This document shows positions 39,213-52,616 of a stretch of DNA of 64,000 nt, piece after piece (the stretch's first letter is position 1; the number at the start of each line of letters is the position of its first letter). The DNA comes from Cardinalis cardinalis (Eukaryota; Chordata; Aves; Passeriformes; Cardinalidae). The position numbers were made by a program, and so were the translations under genes. The notes below the pieces were generated by a model, which saw only the letters and a list, made by a program, of their open reading frames with translations, was not told where the DNA came from and did no database searches. The DNA lies in NCBI GenBank assembly GCA_014549065.1, contig JACDOX010000001.1, positions 6,902,694 to 6,966,693 on the forward strand. Direction: 5' to 3'.

Positions 39213-42200
39213 GCTAAAACACACATTAAAAGAATAAGATTCAAATATATTTTACAAATACTGGTATTTCATCCCACTAGGAGGTTAAGAAGCACTGTAA
39301 GCTCCAAACTTCACTCATAAATTGGACATAAGTGTCCATCCCCATGCTATTACAAATTAAGGGTCTAAGACTTTACTCTGCACTGATACTTAGTTAAATC
39401 TTAAGAGAAAAACTGGGATTTTAAAATTACCATTTACCTCACAAAATTAAAGTCACCTGTAAGAGTGCCAGCATTCAACACATTGCACTATAAGAGCAAG
39501 TATGATGAAAGGATGGATCTTGTNATAAGATAACAAATCAGTTAACAAAGTAACCAAAACAGTATCTGAGATTTGCGATGCATGCTACAATGGAAAGTAA
39601 TAAGGCAGGTATTAGGCTTACTTTTTTTTTTCTAATTGCAAGCTATAAGCCCAAGAATTGGACCACTACAAGAAATTTTAAACCATTTTCCTCACATTGT
39701 AAGAGAAAGGCCTTTATAAAAAGGTCAGGTTTAGCCATCTTCTTATTCCCTTCAACATAAAACCATCCTTATTAAAAGCAGATGAAGCTAGTGCAAACAA
39801 GTTTGCATTTGCACATAACAGCATTCAAACATGAAACAACTGATTCAGTATAAATTCAAAAGAACAAAAAATATTACCTCTGCACTGCAGAAAAGCTAAA
39901 AAAGTGCAACTGTAGTACTCAAGACTACAGTTCACTTCTGAGACTAGCTATAAAATCTTCCATTTCTCAATTAAAGCTCAGACCAACAAGACTTGAAACA
40001 CTATACACTTTTACTTCCCTGGTCACCCAAAAGTCTGACAGTAAAGCATAAGTAATTTCCATTTGCAAATTAATCTTTTCATTCTTACTAAAACAACCAA
40101 GTGAGATTGCTTCCACAGTAGAAATTCCCCTTTTTGAGGCCTCTTTTTAGACACACATTTCTGCTGTTCCCAAAGTGCTTTTTCCAAGAAGAAAAGGAAG
40201 CTTACAGGTGAATACAAGAACTCATTTTATCTTAAATTCTTATTCTAATTTGNTTCTTCCTTTTGCTTAATTTAATCAGTTTTTGTTTCTCATGAAAGCC
40301 ACTGACACCTTGAAGCAGAGATATACTTAAATGTCATAANTGAAACAAATGTTTAAAGTTTATTTAGGAAAAGGCATACAGAACGGATCCAACATGTAAA
40401 CTCAGTGAATATGGAATAAGGAGATTGCAAACTAGCACAAGACACCACCTACAAACTTTATACTACATATACCATATACTAAAAGATCATTGTCAAGAAC
40501 AAACAATCTGTGATAGAAGGGGTATGATAAGACACACACAACAGATCCCTAGGGGCCATGTGTTAAAATAAACAAGCCTTGAGGTTTAAGTAGTACTACT
40601 TTCAGTATTATTCTCCTAATTCCAGTGCAGTCAGATTTACCTGTCCTTTAAAGGACACTGAAAATGAACAGGCAAAGGAAGAAAAGTAGATGAAACAGAG
40701 TAAAGGAAGGATTAAATTTTCATATTTTCTCTTTTCTTACATTTAACTCTTGCATCCTGTTTATTAAAGAAGTTATCAAAAATATTTGATAGTCTTAAAC
40801 ATCTGCAATCTCTAGCTTGGTTTAGCAGACTGAGGTTCCCAAGAGACAGAATGCCTTTCTTTGACAAAAACCAAAATTAAAATATTGATTTTCTTTNTCT
40901 CTATCTAAACATAAACCTAGAGTCCCATACTTTTGAAAATGAAATTGAAAAGCCAATTCTAAAGAAATCCTTCAAAAAGTCTGCCACTTGTCTCAATACA
41001 CTCGAAAGACATTGCCAACACACACTGTTTACAGACAAATCATAAAGATATGACAAACAGTTAAACAAACAAGTTCACAGGACAGGCAGCAGATAGAATA
41101 GTTTGAACAAATTGATCAATTTTGCCAGCCTTATGTTACATTTCTGCTAGAGGTCTAGTAACCTGGAGAGAAGTTGTTAGACTAGAAAGAGATGGACCAG
41201 TTTTACTAATTTATTGTGGCTTTACAAGTAGGTATTTGAATCACATAATTGATATACTCCCAATTCTAAGCAGGCTAAACTAACCCATGAAAACATTGTC
41301 TTGTAAGTGTTAAACTCCACAGATTAACCACCCCTGGAACCTCTGAGCAGTACACATGATGTGGCAACATCACCACAAGGCTGCAACCATCTGTCTAGTC
41401 TCCACCTAATCCAATGTGAGGTAGAGCTGGAACACCCACCCTTTAACCCATTCCAGCTGTGTACGACTGTTTCCCACAAGGCATCCAGGATATTCTGGTG
41501 AGACAGCACTTTTTGTTCATTTAACTCCCAGGTGAATTGCAGTGAATTGCTTTCCACAAATAAGTTCCCAAGAACATGGTTACTGCAGTGTCACATTAAC
41601 ACTGGTGGTAGCTGGGAGAAAGGCAAGTGGAGCGCCACAGCAGCCACCACAGGTGCATTTNCCTCCCCACAGAGCCACAGTCACAAAAGCCAGGAAATAA
41701 AATAAAGAAGCCAGGCTCAAATCAAACCTGAAGTGATGTTAATATTTGGTTCCTGATAGGTAATATTAACCTGTCTTACTGCTGGATCCTAAGTTATAAT
41801 GCTGCACATTTTCATATATCTTTTCTATATAAAGTATAGAAAAAAAATATATATACACATTACACGCTCCTCAATATCATCTTCTTCACAGAAGTAAACA
41901 GGAAGAGAACAGTTATGAAAGTAGTAAAGTAACAAACAGAGACATCTTCCTAGAGAGCTGGCTGGGAAGACTGCCAAAGCTGGAGTCCTACCACTGGAGA
42001 ACTGCTGTTCTCTTTTGTCATTTGTTTACTGAACACAATTTTCTTCTTTGACTCAGTGAATTTATGCAATATGACATATTCCAATTTAAAAATGGTATTA
42101 AAGAATATAAAAAGTGTCTATTTTACCAGTGCCTACCATGAGTGGTTTTGAAGGTAAGTCATCACAAACCAACAGCAAAAATAAAGAAACAAACCTACAC

Positions 42201-43272
42201 AGCAGAATCAAAGCCACTTTGACCAAACAGATTTGGCCTCCAACACATCAAACTGAAGATTTTTATAAATTATCTTTTTCAGTGGAACCATGGTGATTTT
42301 CACCATGTATCTCCTTTACCTCTAAATGTGGCTGTGNATCTCAAGAGAGAAAAAATACTGCAAACATCTCTGCAATTCCCAATACTTAGTTTAACAGATT
42401 CCACTTCATACAAACAAATAGAACAAAAGCCAAATGCTAAGATAAACCAAATCTAGGACATTGTTTCTGTTCAATTATTCACAGTAATGAGATGCTCAAC
42501 ATTCTGATGTGCACATAAAAATTCAACAGCCTTAATGGTTGTACAGAAGGATTATGAACATTACATGAAAAGGGCTTTGAGTTTCCAAATGGAGACCTTT
42601 CTTCAGCTGAATGCAGTAATATTAATAGACAATNTACAGATTATCATGATTACTGAAAACATTACTCATAGCATGGTTTAAAACCCTCCTTATGACATGA
42701 AACACAGCATTAATATGAGTCTTCAAACTGAGACACTACAAGAACCTTCTTTCCTCTCAGCAGTTTCCTTGGTTTTGTCCAATCTTAGGAAGAGTTATTC
42801 TAGACTTCCAGTTCACAACTTCACATACAAGCTATGAAGAGACAGCAGATCAATGAGCTCTTTTAACAAAGCTATGACTTAAGCGTTTGATTTTAAAAGA
42901 AAATAAACTGTGAAATCNAATTCAATGTGTGTCTTTTTATTAGGGAGAAAAAGCACCAGCCATTTTTCACTTATAAGATATGCTATGAACTAACACACAG
43001 AGTCATTCTGCGAATTTAAAAAACCCACTTGACTAAAACTTTCTATGTGGTTTGAAAACAGTTTTATATTTAAACAGAAGGTTTAGTTACCACAAAGAAT
43101 TTTTTTGCTTACAACACTTAAGAGGTTTTTATGTAAGAATGACCAACATCAATAGTGTTTCATTGAATTTTCCTACCAGGAAATCAAATTTTTAAAGAAC
43201 ACTAATCAGAAGTAAATTATCAAAAAGTTACTTCTTTGGTGACATGTTTTTCAGCATAGTGCATGAAAATGA

Positions 43273-43298
43273 GCATTTTCTTTGAAAAAAGAAAATGC
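43273..43298. repeat. Perfect inverted repeat, 11-bp arms, in the last intron
   Basis: GCATTTTCTTT (43273-43283) and its exact complement (43288-43298) flank a GAAA tetraloop. Confidence 0.8.
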
Positions 43299-44199
43299 AA
43301 ACTGAGAGGAATGTCTGATATCTTCCATGCTAACATGAGCTCTAGAAATATTAAAAAGTGTTTCTGCAAAGAGTAGAGATGTCATGACAGAAAACATGAG
43401 CACAGTGTGAATCCCAGAGAGCATATGCCCAATAAAAAAATACAGCCTTTACACCTACATGGAATGAAGTTTTACAAGAATACATCTTTATGTGCAAATA
43501 AAAAGATGGAACACTCCANTAGATATCAAGTGTGCCTATAATTAACTGGATTTTTGCTTGTCTCATTCTAGCTAGGAACTGTTCTCTTTAAAAAGATTAT
43601 TTTTTATCAGAGACACTATCTTCTCAAACTTTTCGTTTAGTTAACTTCTGTTANCTACTGAAAGGGAATTGTAGCGATAATGAAGGCTAAGAACCAGGAG
43701 AAATAAATATAGTGGAAGTCATTATCCTGTAAGTATTGTTTCCTAGATTTAAGCCTACTACTCTATTAAGCATTCCANACTACAGTGTTGGGATAGAGGA
43801 AAAAAAAAGGGGTGAGAGTGGGTGTAAACTTCATGGCTGCCAGTTAAAAACCACTACACCCTGCAATTCTCACTCCCAAATGCAGGCATTGTACAGAAGC
43901 TATCTGTAGAGTAACAGTTTCTAAATATAGCATACTGCAAATCCTAGGCAGTTTCAGATTTTTACTGTCTCCCTGCAGAATTCCTCATTTTAAAAGATGG
44001 AGAGCAAGTAATTTTCTCTGGGCTGTGCATTTAGAAAACCATGTATGGACCTGTTGCATATCCAAAGCTTGCCCAATTTGTTGCTTCATTCAGTATGCCC
44101 TTTACAAATTCCACTTCCATACCATACTTGATCATGCTGAAGTGGCACATCCTAACTCCCACTGTTTAGCACCTGCCAACATACTCATACTCTTCATGT

Positions 44200-44883
44200 C
44201 AGTATCAAGGAGGAGGTCAGGACCCCACAGCCAAGCAGGTGCATGTCTGAGAGGAGCCTGTGCTGGAGCAGGATCATGACAAGGANCTGCAGATCCATGG
44301 AGAGAGAAGCCCATACTGGAGCAGGTTTCCTGGCAGGACTTGTGACCCTGTGGAGGGACACACGCTGGAGCAGCCTGTCCTTGAAGGACTGCACCCCGCA
44401 GAAGAGCGACCCACACTGCAATAGTCTGGGGAGGGCTGCTGCCCATGGGATTGACTCGTGTTGGAGAAGTTCATAGACAACTATCTCCCATGGCAGGGAC
44501 CCCATTATGGAGCAGGGAAAGTATTCCTCTTCCTAGCCAGTGGGAGAAAACAATGTGTGACAAACTGGCCATTACCCCCATTCTATCTACCTGCAGCGCT
44601 AGGGGAGGAGGTAGAGCTTGGAAGGAGGGAGGNGTGGAGAGAAGGTGTTTTTAAGGTCATACTTACTTTGCACTATCTTGTTCTGGTTTTGTTAGTAATA
44701 AATTCAATGAATTATCCTTAATTTGAGCCTGTTTTGCCTGTGACAGTATTTGGCCGAGTGATATCTCGGTCCTTAGCTCAGCTCAAGAATCCTTTGTTGT
44801 ATTTTCTCTCCCCTGTCCAGCCATAGAGGAGAGCAATAACAGCAGCTTTGGTGAGTTCGTGCACCCAGGGTCAACCCACTACA
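44200..44883 (+). mobile_element. 5'-truncated LTR, antisense in the last ATP6V1H intron
   Basis: Several units of the form CTGGAGCAG...GACTTGTGACCCTGTGG and ACACGCTGGAGCAGCCTGTC are followed by GTGTTTTTAAGG, AATAAA at 44697-44702, TTTTGCCTGTGACAG, TATTTTCTCTCCCCTGTCC and AGCCATAGAGGAGAGCAATA. The end reads AGGGTCAACCCACTACA. This order matches a well-known avian LTR whose 3' end is AGGGTCAACCCACCACA. No TG 5' end is found near 44200, so the left side is missing or decayed. The overlapping open frames at 44132-44654 lie in this LTR and are not genes. Confidence 0.82.
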
Positions 44884-47378
44884 CAGGCTCCTAATATCAG
44901 CATNGGGTGCCATGACTAACACAATTCAAGTCAGATTGAAACTCAGGATTAATTCCCATGTACAGGCAGTAAGTGATGATAAAGATAATTTTGCTCCTCG
45001 CTTCATCAAGTGCATGATCATTTAACATGCAAATGTAACTGGAATATCTCACTTGAACTTATCTCATCTGAAAAGCTGACAGCAGTTACTGCTTTTGCCA
45101 GTGTAGCTTCACCATTTAAGAGAATGCCTGACAGTCTGATTTCCCCCCATTAATCCCTGACTTAAAAACCCCTAAGGGAAAGCCAGTTCAGCAGCCTGTA
45201 ATGAATTACTCAAATTACTTAGGAGTTAATTGTCTCTAAGTTAAGCTAACAGTCAAATGATACAGCTGTGTTTTAGGCAGAATGCTACTTCAGCTGCCCC
45301 ACGGCATTCCCTCAATTCNAGTACCACAAGTTTTCCTTTGTTGTCTCCAGGCACAGCACTTCCATCAAGGCTTATTGTGGCAGAGCAAAGCTTTATTTTC
45401 TATTCTTTCTCTCATTTAACCTTCAGGAAAAGCCTGACTACCTCTGTCACACGTGTCACAGACAGAAATGCCAAACTGTTCTGTGCCAGTTAAACTCAAG
45501 GAAAAAAAACACAATTGCTTTGAGTGAAATAACTCTAATTCCAGAATAAGTGGAAGCAAGAGGAAAAATGTTTACTGTTTCCCCAGGTCTGAAGAGCAAG
45601 GGAAACAAAACCTTGAAGTTGTTGAATAACATATCTTATGACAATGCAAAGCTTAGTAAGTAGGCACTTAAATCACAGTGTGTGGCAGTCAGGGGACTCA
45701 GCTTGTGCGGTGAGACGAGACAGCAATGAAACAGAAGAGCTCCCAACACTCATCAAAAGCCAGATCTACACAAAGACAGATCTAGCTTCCCACATACAAA
45801 CAGTGTGTCATTTCCTTCTGTAAGTCCATGCCAGGGGGAACACTACTTTGGCAAATAAGAGCCAAGGACAGTATGTCCCAGAGGCTTGTTCCACTATGAA
45901 TTGAACAAGAAAACATTCCCTGCAGAGATGACAATGTGAATCTGGAAGTGGCACTAACTTCCACAGATTCTTTTTACTGACACCTCTGAAGATCTGAAAC
46001 TAGGTACTTTTGCATTCTCCCCTTCAGTCTCAAGTCTAAAGGTTCACACACTGTGAAAAGCAAGCACAGAAATGTTCATATTATCAGAAAACCAAAACAA
46101 ATCTAGACGACCAGATGTGATGTTTTTACAAGTAGTAGTCTCTCACTGAAAGTGAGAAAAAGCCAGGCTTGGCATTCAGGAAAANTCTTCCTACCACTGA
46201 GGTTTGTGCTGGAGAAAGACCAAAGGTCTTTCCACCAGATTTTCAAGACATCAGAACACACATGAAATAAAGCCCAACCCTACTGCAGAAGGCAGTATCA
46301 GTAACTAAACTTTCCATGCTATAATTTCTATTTAGAAGCAGTTGGTTTGTAATACTCAGAATGTTTTGAACGTATCAGAACAGCATAGTGATAAAAGAAA
46401 TGTATTAAACTGAGAAGCAGGGTAGAGCATAACATACAATAATGACCAAAAATTAGATTGAACATGACCATATGTTTAGACCACATCTCCACACTCAAAA
46501 ATTTCATGTGATTTATCAAATACTCATTACAGGGGGAGAGTATTAGCTGGAATTTTCATAGTAGGGTATTTAAACACACGTTTCTCTTTTATAGAAGGTT
46601 CCCCCAGCATCTAAGAGAGGGAGTAGGATAAAATGAATANAACATGCATGAGAGTTAAAACCTTAAAACCTAAAAACCTATATTCTTCAGCAGAAAAGGA
46701 AGAAAATTAGCCTTGTTTCATCTATGATACACTGTAGAGAGAGAGACAATGGGAGCTTTTTGTCAACTTAGCCAGCCTGTCACAGCAAGGAGGTGACTTA
46801 ACCTGTCAGAAGGTGCTTAGTAGTCTATGTTCCCTTACCACTTTCACACTGCTAGCATCATCTCTACTCAGCCTTTCAAGAAGTTCACATTCTGTCACAG
46901 GTGAGAAAATTGACAGATNTTATAGATATGTCCAAGCACTAAGCTTTTCAGAAATAAAAGGTTGTTTAAATCCAAAATTAAATTAGTTTTTTGTATCTCA
47001 ACATTTATATTCCAATATACTCAGATGTATTCCTGTATTTTATCTAGCTTTAAGGCAATGCCAGACTGAAAATATGAGCTCTGGTGCACTCATAATTAAT
47101 AACCAGATTAAAAACTCCTAATTAGTATTTTAACTCTCCATGCTTTATGCTTAGCATACCTAATTAGTTTGGCAACTTATATAAAGTTGCTTCATGAACA
47201 CNGTTTTTCAGAGCTTCAGCCCTTCAGTGCTTCCCTCTAAAGGTCCTGTGTATTGTTGGAAAGGCAGCCTCACACACCAGCAAGCTCTGTGGCAGAACTT
47301 GCCAAGACTTCAGGGTTATTAGAGAACACTCAATCAGCCCATAAACTTCTGCTACTCCACACACAGCTCAAATAAATT

Positions 47379-47608
47379 CATGGAATCATTACAGAATATC
47401 CTGACTTGGGAAAGGAATCACAAGAACCATCAAATCCAACTCCTGGCCTTGCACAGGGCCAGCCCAAGAGTCACACCACGTGTCTGAGAGCATTGTCCCA
47501 ACACTCTGAACTCTGGTGCTGTGAACACTTCCCTTGGGAGCCTGTCCCAGTGCCCAATCACCCTATGGATGAAGAATCTTTTCCTAATACCCAACCTAAG
47601 CTAAAATA
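47379..47608 (-). mobile_element. CR1 LINE, 3' fragment
   Basis: ATGGAATCATTACAGAATAT and CCTGACTTGGGAAAGGAATC are followed by ATCAAATCCAACTCCTGGCC, GTGTCTGAGAGCATTGTCCC and CCCTTGGGAGCCTGTCCCAG. The end reads GAATCTTTTCCTAATACCC. This is a minus-strand CR1 3' region about 250 nt before the acceptor-distal end of the last intron. Confidence 0.9.
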
Positions 47609-47854
47609 CATTGTTCAAGTGAATTACTTGTGTGACATTCAACCATGTAAGGAAGCTACTCAAATCAACTACCTCCAAAATACACAGAAAAACTAAGTTC
47701 TTACCATAAGCACCACATNAATCTGCTGTTTAAAAACTGCTGTCTTAACACATAAAAATGTTATTCTCCCCTAAAAGAAATCTACTGTCTTGAATCCTCT
47801 CTCCACAACAAAGATTTCTCATGGTTAGTAGTATGTTAAATAATCTTCACATAC

Positions 47855-47968
47855 CAGTTGTGAACCATCAGCTTCTGCACAGCCAGCAGTGCATTATAAC
47901 GAACTTGCTGGTCCTCGTGATGCATGTGGTTCATGACCAGCTGCTTACCACCAAGCTGTTCAATCACT
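47855..47968 (-). CDS. ATP6V1H: ATP6V1H exon, residues 426-464
   Basis: The exon begins with A (completing Arg426) after TGTTTTTCAG. It encodes VIEQLGGKQLVMNHMHHEDQ, then QVRYNALLAVQKLMVHNW with the Trp codon split TG|G at a GTATGT donor. The HEDxxVRYNALLAVQKLM pattern is the classic armadillo/HEAT helix signature and the most conserved part of the C-terminal domain. It matches human throughout. The following intron is 12.7 kb and contains most of the mobile elements in the gene. Confidence 0.98.
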
Positions 47969-50132
47969 CTGAAAAACAGGAGAGGAGCAANTTTTTTGAC
48001 ATTACTTTCAATTCTGGGTAGCTCTCCTATCCAACCACTTCTCATCCAAGGCATTAAGAGGTTAAGTTTAAATTNTATAATATTTATTTCATTAAAATTN
48101 TNTATTTGCCAAGATACACATCCCCACCTGATGTGTTACAAATACATAGTATCTTCCGTAATAATTACTGATTCTTTTAGAAAAAGATANTTTAAGAATT
48201 CACAACAGGGAGTGCTTATACTGGACTCCTGTTTGCTACTTTGAAATAAATAATCAAGAAAAAGAACCCTTTTCAGAAAGGGTTATTTACTTTACACAGC
48301 TCTGGAAAAGGGTTTGCAGGGTACAGCATTATCAATTATGAGGCAGGAGAGGTAGTGCCATCCATCCCATAAACAGATGGCAACCAGGTCACTCAATTTT
48401 TTGCAAGAATAAAACCTCAACCTCTTCTGACACTAATACAGAAGAATGCTTGTAATCACACCAAGACCTCTTTAATCCCCCACCTCATACATATAGTGCT
48501 TTTTGAGATTCTAACTGTACTAGAGCCACAGCTACTCCTGCACAAGCTGCAGAACTGGCTGTTAAGGTACCATTCCCAGAAAAAGGATATGCTTCAGCTG
48601 CATCTTTCACTACAAACTTCACCACCACAGTTATACCAAATCCCCTATGAAATCCTGATGAAACCTTGTATTGCATGCCATGAATATATTATTTCTTAAT
48701 AAAACTGGTGGAAGGCAACACACTTAAAACCTGAAAAAGTATCACCATCCAGATGACTTCACATGCAGCATTTCAGTCTGTCATAACAGTAAGTTTGGAG
48801 AGAATTTGCAAGGAATATATAAGCTGATTTACTCACTGACTTTCGTATGGTTTTTTACATCAGTTCTCTCACTTAGCANTTAAACATGCTATCCTGTGAT
48901 GACACTGTCATTTGCTTTAGAGGCTTAACCTGATGCTGTCCTGCCATTTAAAGCTTGCATTNGCTACCTGCATGTAGTACTGCTCTTTTCACAGCCAGAT
49001 TAATGCATTGCTGCTGCACAACACAATGCATTTTTGCAAACTACAAAACAGATATGAAGACATAGCATGGAGATGAAAAAGAGAATTTTCAATTTCATTT
49101 TATAACTCAGTCAAAGCTATTCTTAAGACCATAGGGAATATTTTTCCCAATAATATTCAAACATTTGTTCCATAAAGCAGGAATGGATTCAGAAAAGTGC
49201 AATTGTTTCAAGCTGGAAAATCCTAGCCAAGAATTCAAGAAGTTATTAGTAATGTAAGAGATTTAAAAAAATCTTTATGTCTGCCTTATGCAGCCTCACC
49301 TTTTTAGTGAGTTAAATATAAAACCACTTCACACAAAGGCAAGAGTATGAAACATAAATAATAATTTTTTCTTTATTAAAGGACTGACTTAAGCCACTGG
49401 ATGTTCAGGAAGTCAAAGGATGTGAAAAAGTCATTAAACTCAAAAGCTTCCATATGATAGAAGAATGCAAGAACCAAAATGAAAGGTTAAAAGCCTATAA
49501 TCACAAATGGTAATAGGCTCTTTCAGATGACAATACATCACTGAAATTATGGCAGAGAACATGAGGAGTTGAAGAACAGCATTATCATTCTTGCATAATG
49601 CTGCCTACAGGTACAGATCACTTCCCAGCCATGGGTTTAACCCAAAGGTCTAAACAGTGAAGAAGGTTCACAGCGAATCATGTTCCTTCAAGTTCCAAAC
49701 GTGTCCAAAACACTACATTTGGTTTCCCTCTCCTCAAGTGCTGCTTATTTTACAGAAGAAACAGAGCCCAGTGTTACAGTTATATGTGCCCATCTTCTGC
49801 ACTGACTGCTCCCCATAACATCACTGCACTGAGCCAAAACAGTGTCATTTCAAAAAAGTCTCTGGATGCTGAAGAATCAGGTTTTAACATGACCCATTTA
49901 GAGGGAGAAAGAAGACACAGCCGATAAAGACAAATGAATGCAATTTAGACTGTTATAGCAGAAAACAAATATAAAATCCACACTACTTATCTTAAAGCCA
50001 GGGTGAAAAAGGGAAGGCAAATTTTTTTCTGAATCCTGAGCTAAGGAAGAGAATGGCTCTAGGTGTCCATCTCTTAAACATGTAAAACACAAAGCCCACA
50101 TTCATAGCATTCAAGAAATTCTAAGTGTTGAT

Positions 50133-50766
50133 TGTAGTATAGGGTAGAGATAATTCATGCTANATATGTACAAAATATTGTAGAATCCAAGGTATGTCTT
50201 TGATCACCCTGGCTGGAAGCNGAGTCTTATGTTTATTCAATTAGTTCCCGGCCAACATTAAGATAATATCAAATCTGTTAACGTATGAATGAAACCTTCT
50301 CATGATTGCTGACTTCCTGGAATGCCTAAGCCACTCACCAGGACCTGCACCTGGGAAGACTGCATCTACCATACTCAAGCACCGGCACCACTCTGCTACA
50401 TGTGAATGCAGGCTCTTCCGAAGTGCTCAGACATCCATCTGGACACCTGGACTCACTTTTGTCTATTCCTGNACATGTATGGCCCCAGTTCTACATGTGA
50501 AGAGACACAAAGGAACATTCGGTCATTTCTGCCTCAGGCAGAATAAACTGTATATAAGCTAGCTGCATGAAGCAGTCGGGGTGAANCACTGGGGAGACGC
50601 TGACACTTCGTCGGTCGGANCTCGGTTCACCCAGCNCCGACACCCGGGGCTGACNCCGCCTTGGCTGTGAGGGGTTTTTTTTTGCAATTCTATTTTTGTT
50701 AATGATCTAATAAATCATTGTTAAATTTTCTTATAAATTTGGCTGCNGATTTGATNATTTATAACA
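50133..50766 (+). mobile_element. 634-bp solo LTR with target-site duplication, antisense in ATP6V1H
   Basis: The element starts TGTAGTATAGGGTAG and ends ATTTATAACA. It is flanked on both sides by TTGAT (50128-50132 and 50767-50771), which fixes the ends. Inside are a TATATAAGC box at 50551-50559, a GC-rich R region (GGGGAGACGCTGACACTTCG, GACACCCGGGGCTGAC) and AATAAA at 50709-50714. No internal retroviral sequence is present. The complete promoter/poly(A) layout suggests a fairly young insertion; six or more Ns fall inside. Confidence 0.87.
50551..50557 (+). promoter_or_regulatory. LTR TATA box
   Basis: TATATAA lies about 158 nt upstream of the LTR poly(A) signal, the expected spacing for a U3/R border. 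Transcription would run antisense to ATP6V1H. Confidence 0.6.
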
Positions 50767-52116
50767 TTGATCNTGTATAACAATAACCTGTGGGCCACAT
50801 GGAAGCTGTGCTGGCAGTCTGCATTTATTTTTAGTGACGGGAAGCAACGATGCTAAACTTTATTTCTGCTGTTACATTCTCAGAAAATACATCTTTGCGA
50901 GCCTCATGAAAAGCCCACAGTGATACTGTCTCAACAATTTCCTCCACAAAGNGTAATTTTAAAAGCAACTTAAAATTATTTAAGCATTGGAGAACACCCA
51001 TGAAAAAAACACAGGATCTTATTAACAAACATTTGTTTTGTCAGACAAAGGGAAAGATTAGCCAGAACTGTAGCTCTAGGTCTCCACTGTGCCTAGTAGG
51101 TGAAGTTAATTAGTTTTAGTATCCAATTCATCTCTGCAATCTTCAAAGGCTAAAGGATGATCCAGTTAGGAGTTCACAATAANCACTTAACAGAAACAGA
51201 AGCATTTAGGACACCTGAATTCTTTACTCTTCTAAACCAAGGAACTGTTCCACTCTTGGAGTAAGTCATGCAATGAGAGAGTAAAACACCAATCACATGT
51301 GGGAGCAGTACACAACTANGTACCAATAAAACATAAGAAATGGATTATTATGCTGGAATGGACACATAATCCACAGGTATTTTAAGCTTTTAGTTAGTTC
51401 NAAAATTGCTGAAGTCATATTTGGTAAGAATACACTGGATTACAAATTAAATTCTTTAAAAGTTTGTTCAATGGAACAGAAAGCTAAATAAGCCAAGTCT
51501 GTAGACAGAAAGCAGCTGAAGTATTAGAATTTGAGATAAGAATGTGGGTTAGAACAGTATCTAGGACACTATTTGCTGATGACCACTTCTTTTGAAGGCT
51601 GGCACATTGCTGAATAGGCTTAACAGCCTGGGAGCTAAGTGGAGCAGCAGTCCTAACAGCTATAAATTTTCCCAACCACAGACAGAAGGATATAGGTCCT
51701 GTTTATCCACTCTGATTTCATAGCTTTGCACCAGCAACCACATGGCCATACTAGCCCACACATTAATGTAAATGCATGCTAACTATTTCAAGATTATAGC
51801 AAATATGTAATAAAATAACTTCATACAAAGAGCAGGTCAAAGCAGGAAGAACCAGCATTAGCCAGTCCTCCAGCTTTGCCACTTGCAGCACTACTAGTTT
51901 ACACCTTGCTGAAAGATATCTTGCCTCTCCTTCAAATATCATTTCAGTTCTTACAAGACTACAAGGGCTGGAATCAACACATCTTCCTAGCATACATATG
52001 GCCTGAAGTTTCAGTTTGGCGTCCATGATTCTACTACTGTCAAGACAGCAGTCNGCACAAGAAGAGTTCATGAAATTCCCAACAAGGCTAGAAGGCTGTT
52101 CTCTCATCTTATCTAT

Positions 52117-52616
52117 TGAGCTGGTTTTAGCTGAGGTAGTTGATTTTTCTCTTTGTACTAAAAGCAGTGTTGATTTCATTATTGCCGAGCAGCATTTGCA
52201 CTGCACCAAGGCCTTCTCTGCTCCTCACCCCACCAGCAGAGGCTGCACAAGGACTTGGGACAGGACACAACCATGGCAGCTGACCCAGCTGCCCAAAGGG
52301 ATATTCCATACCATATGGCAACATGCTCAGCACACAAAACTGGGAGGAGGAGGAGGGGAACCATTCAAAGTGATGGTGTTTGTCTTTCCAAGTACCCATT
52401 ATTCATAATGAAGACCTGCCTTCCCTGAGATGGCTGAACACCTGCCTGCTCATGGGAAGCAGTGAATTAATTCCCTATTTTGCTTTACCTACTAAATTGT
52501 CTTTATCTCAATCCACTATTTTTCTCACTTTTACTNTTGTTTTTCTTCCCCCATCCTGCTGTAGAGAGAACTGGCTATATGGACCCTGAATTGCCAGCTG
52601 GGNTTAAACCATGGCA
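52117..52616 (+). mobile_element. Solo LTR (500 bp), relative of the 504-1105 element
   Basis: The element begins TGAGCTGGTTTTAGCTGAGG, a decayed form of TGTCCTGGTTTCAGCTGGGA. It has GGGATATTCCATACCATATG and CATGCTCAG as in the left-hand LTR, then GAGATGGCTGAACACCTGCC, TGTCTTTATCTCAATCC and a CAGCTGGGNTTAAACCATGGCA end. The TATA position reads CACACAAAACTGGG, so the promoter box is mutated. TCTAT (52112-52116) and TCCAT (52617-52621) look like a 5-bp target duplication with one transition. It is antisense to ATP6V1H. Confidence 0.82.

Larger units (their letters stand above)
35197..47854 (-). other. ATP6V1H: ATP6V1H last intron (12.7 kb)
   Basis: A GTATGT donor and a TTTCAG acceptor bound this intron. 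It contains the solo LTR, two CR1 copies and the truncated LTR listed separately. The intervals 35197-37460, 39213-44199 and 44884-47378 contain no element I can name. A moderately GC-rich patch at about 41310-41560 has a repeat-like texture but no family assignment. Confidence 0.9.

Noticed and set aside
41310..41560. Possible unnamed repeat in the last intron
   Set aside because: The texture looks repeat-derived, but I could not find ends, a tail or a family, so it is not listed as an element.
44132..44654. Overlapping open frames on both strands
   Set aside because: All lie in the non-coding LTR at 44200-44883.
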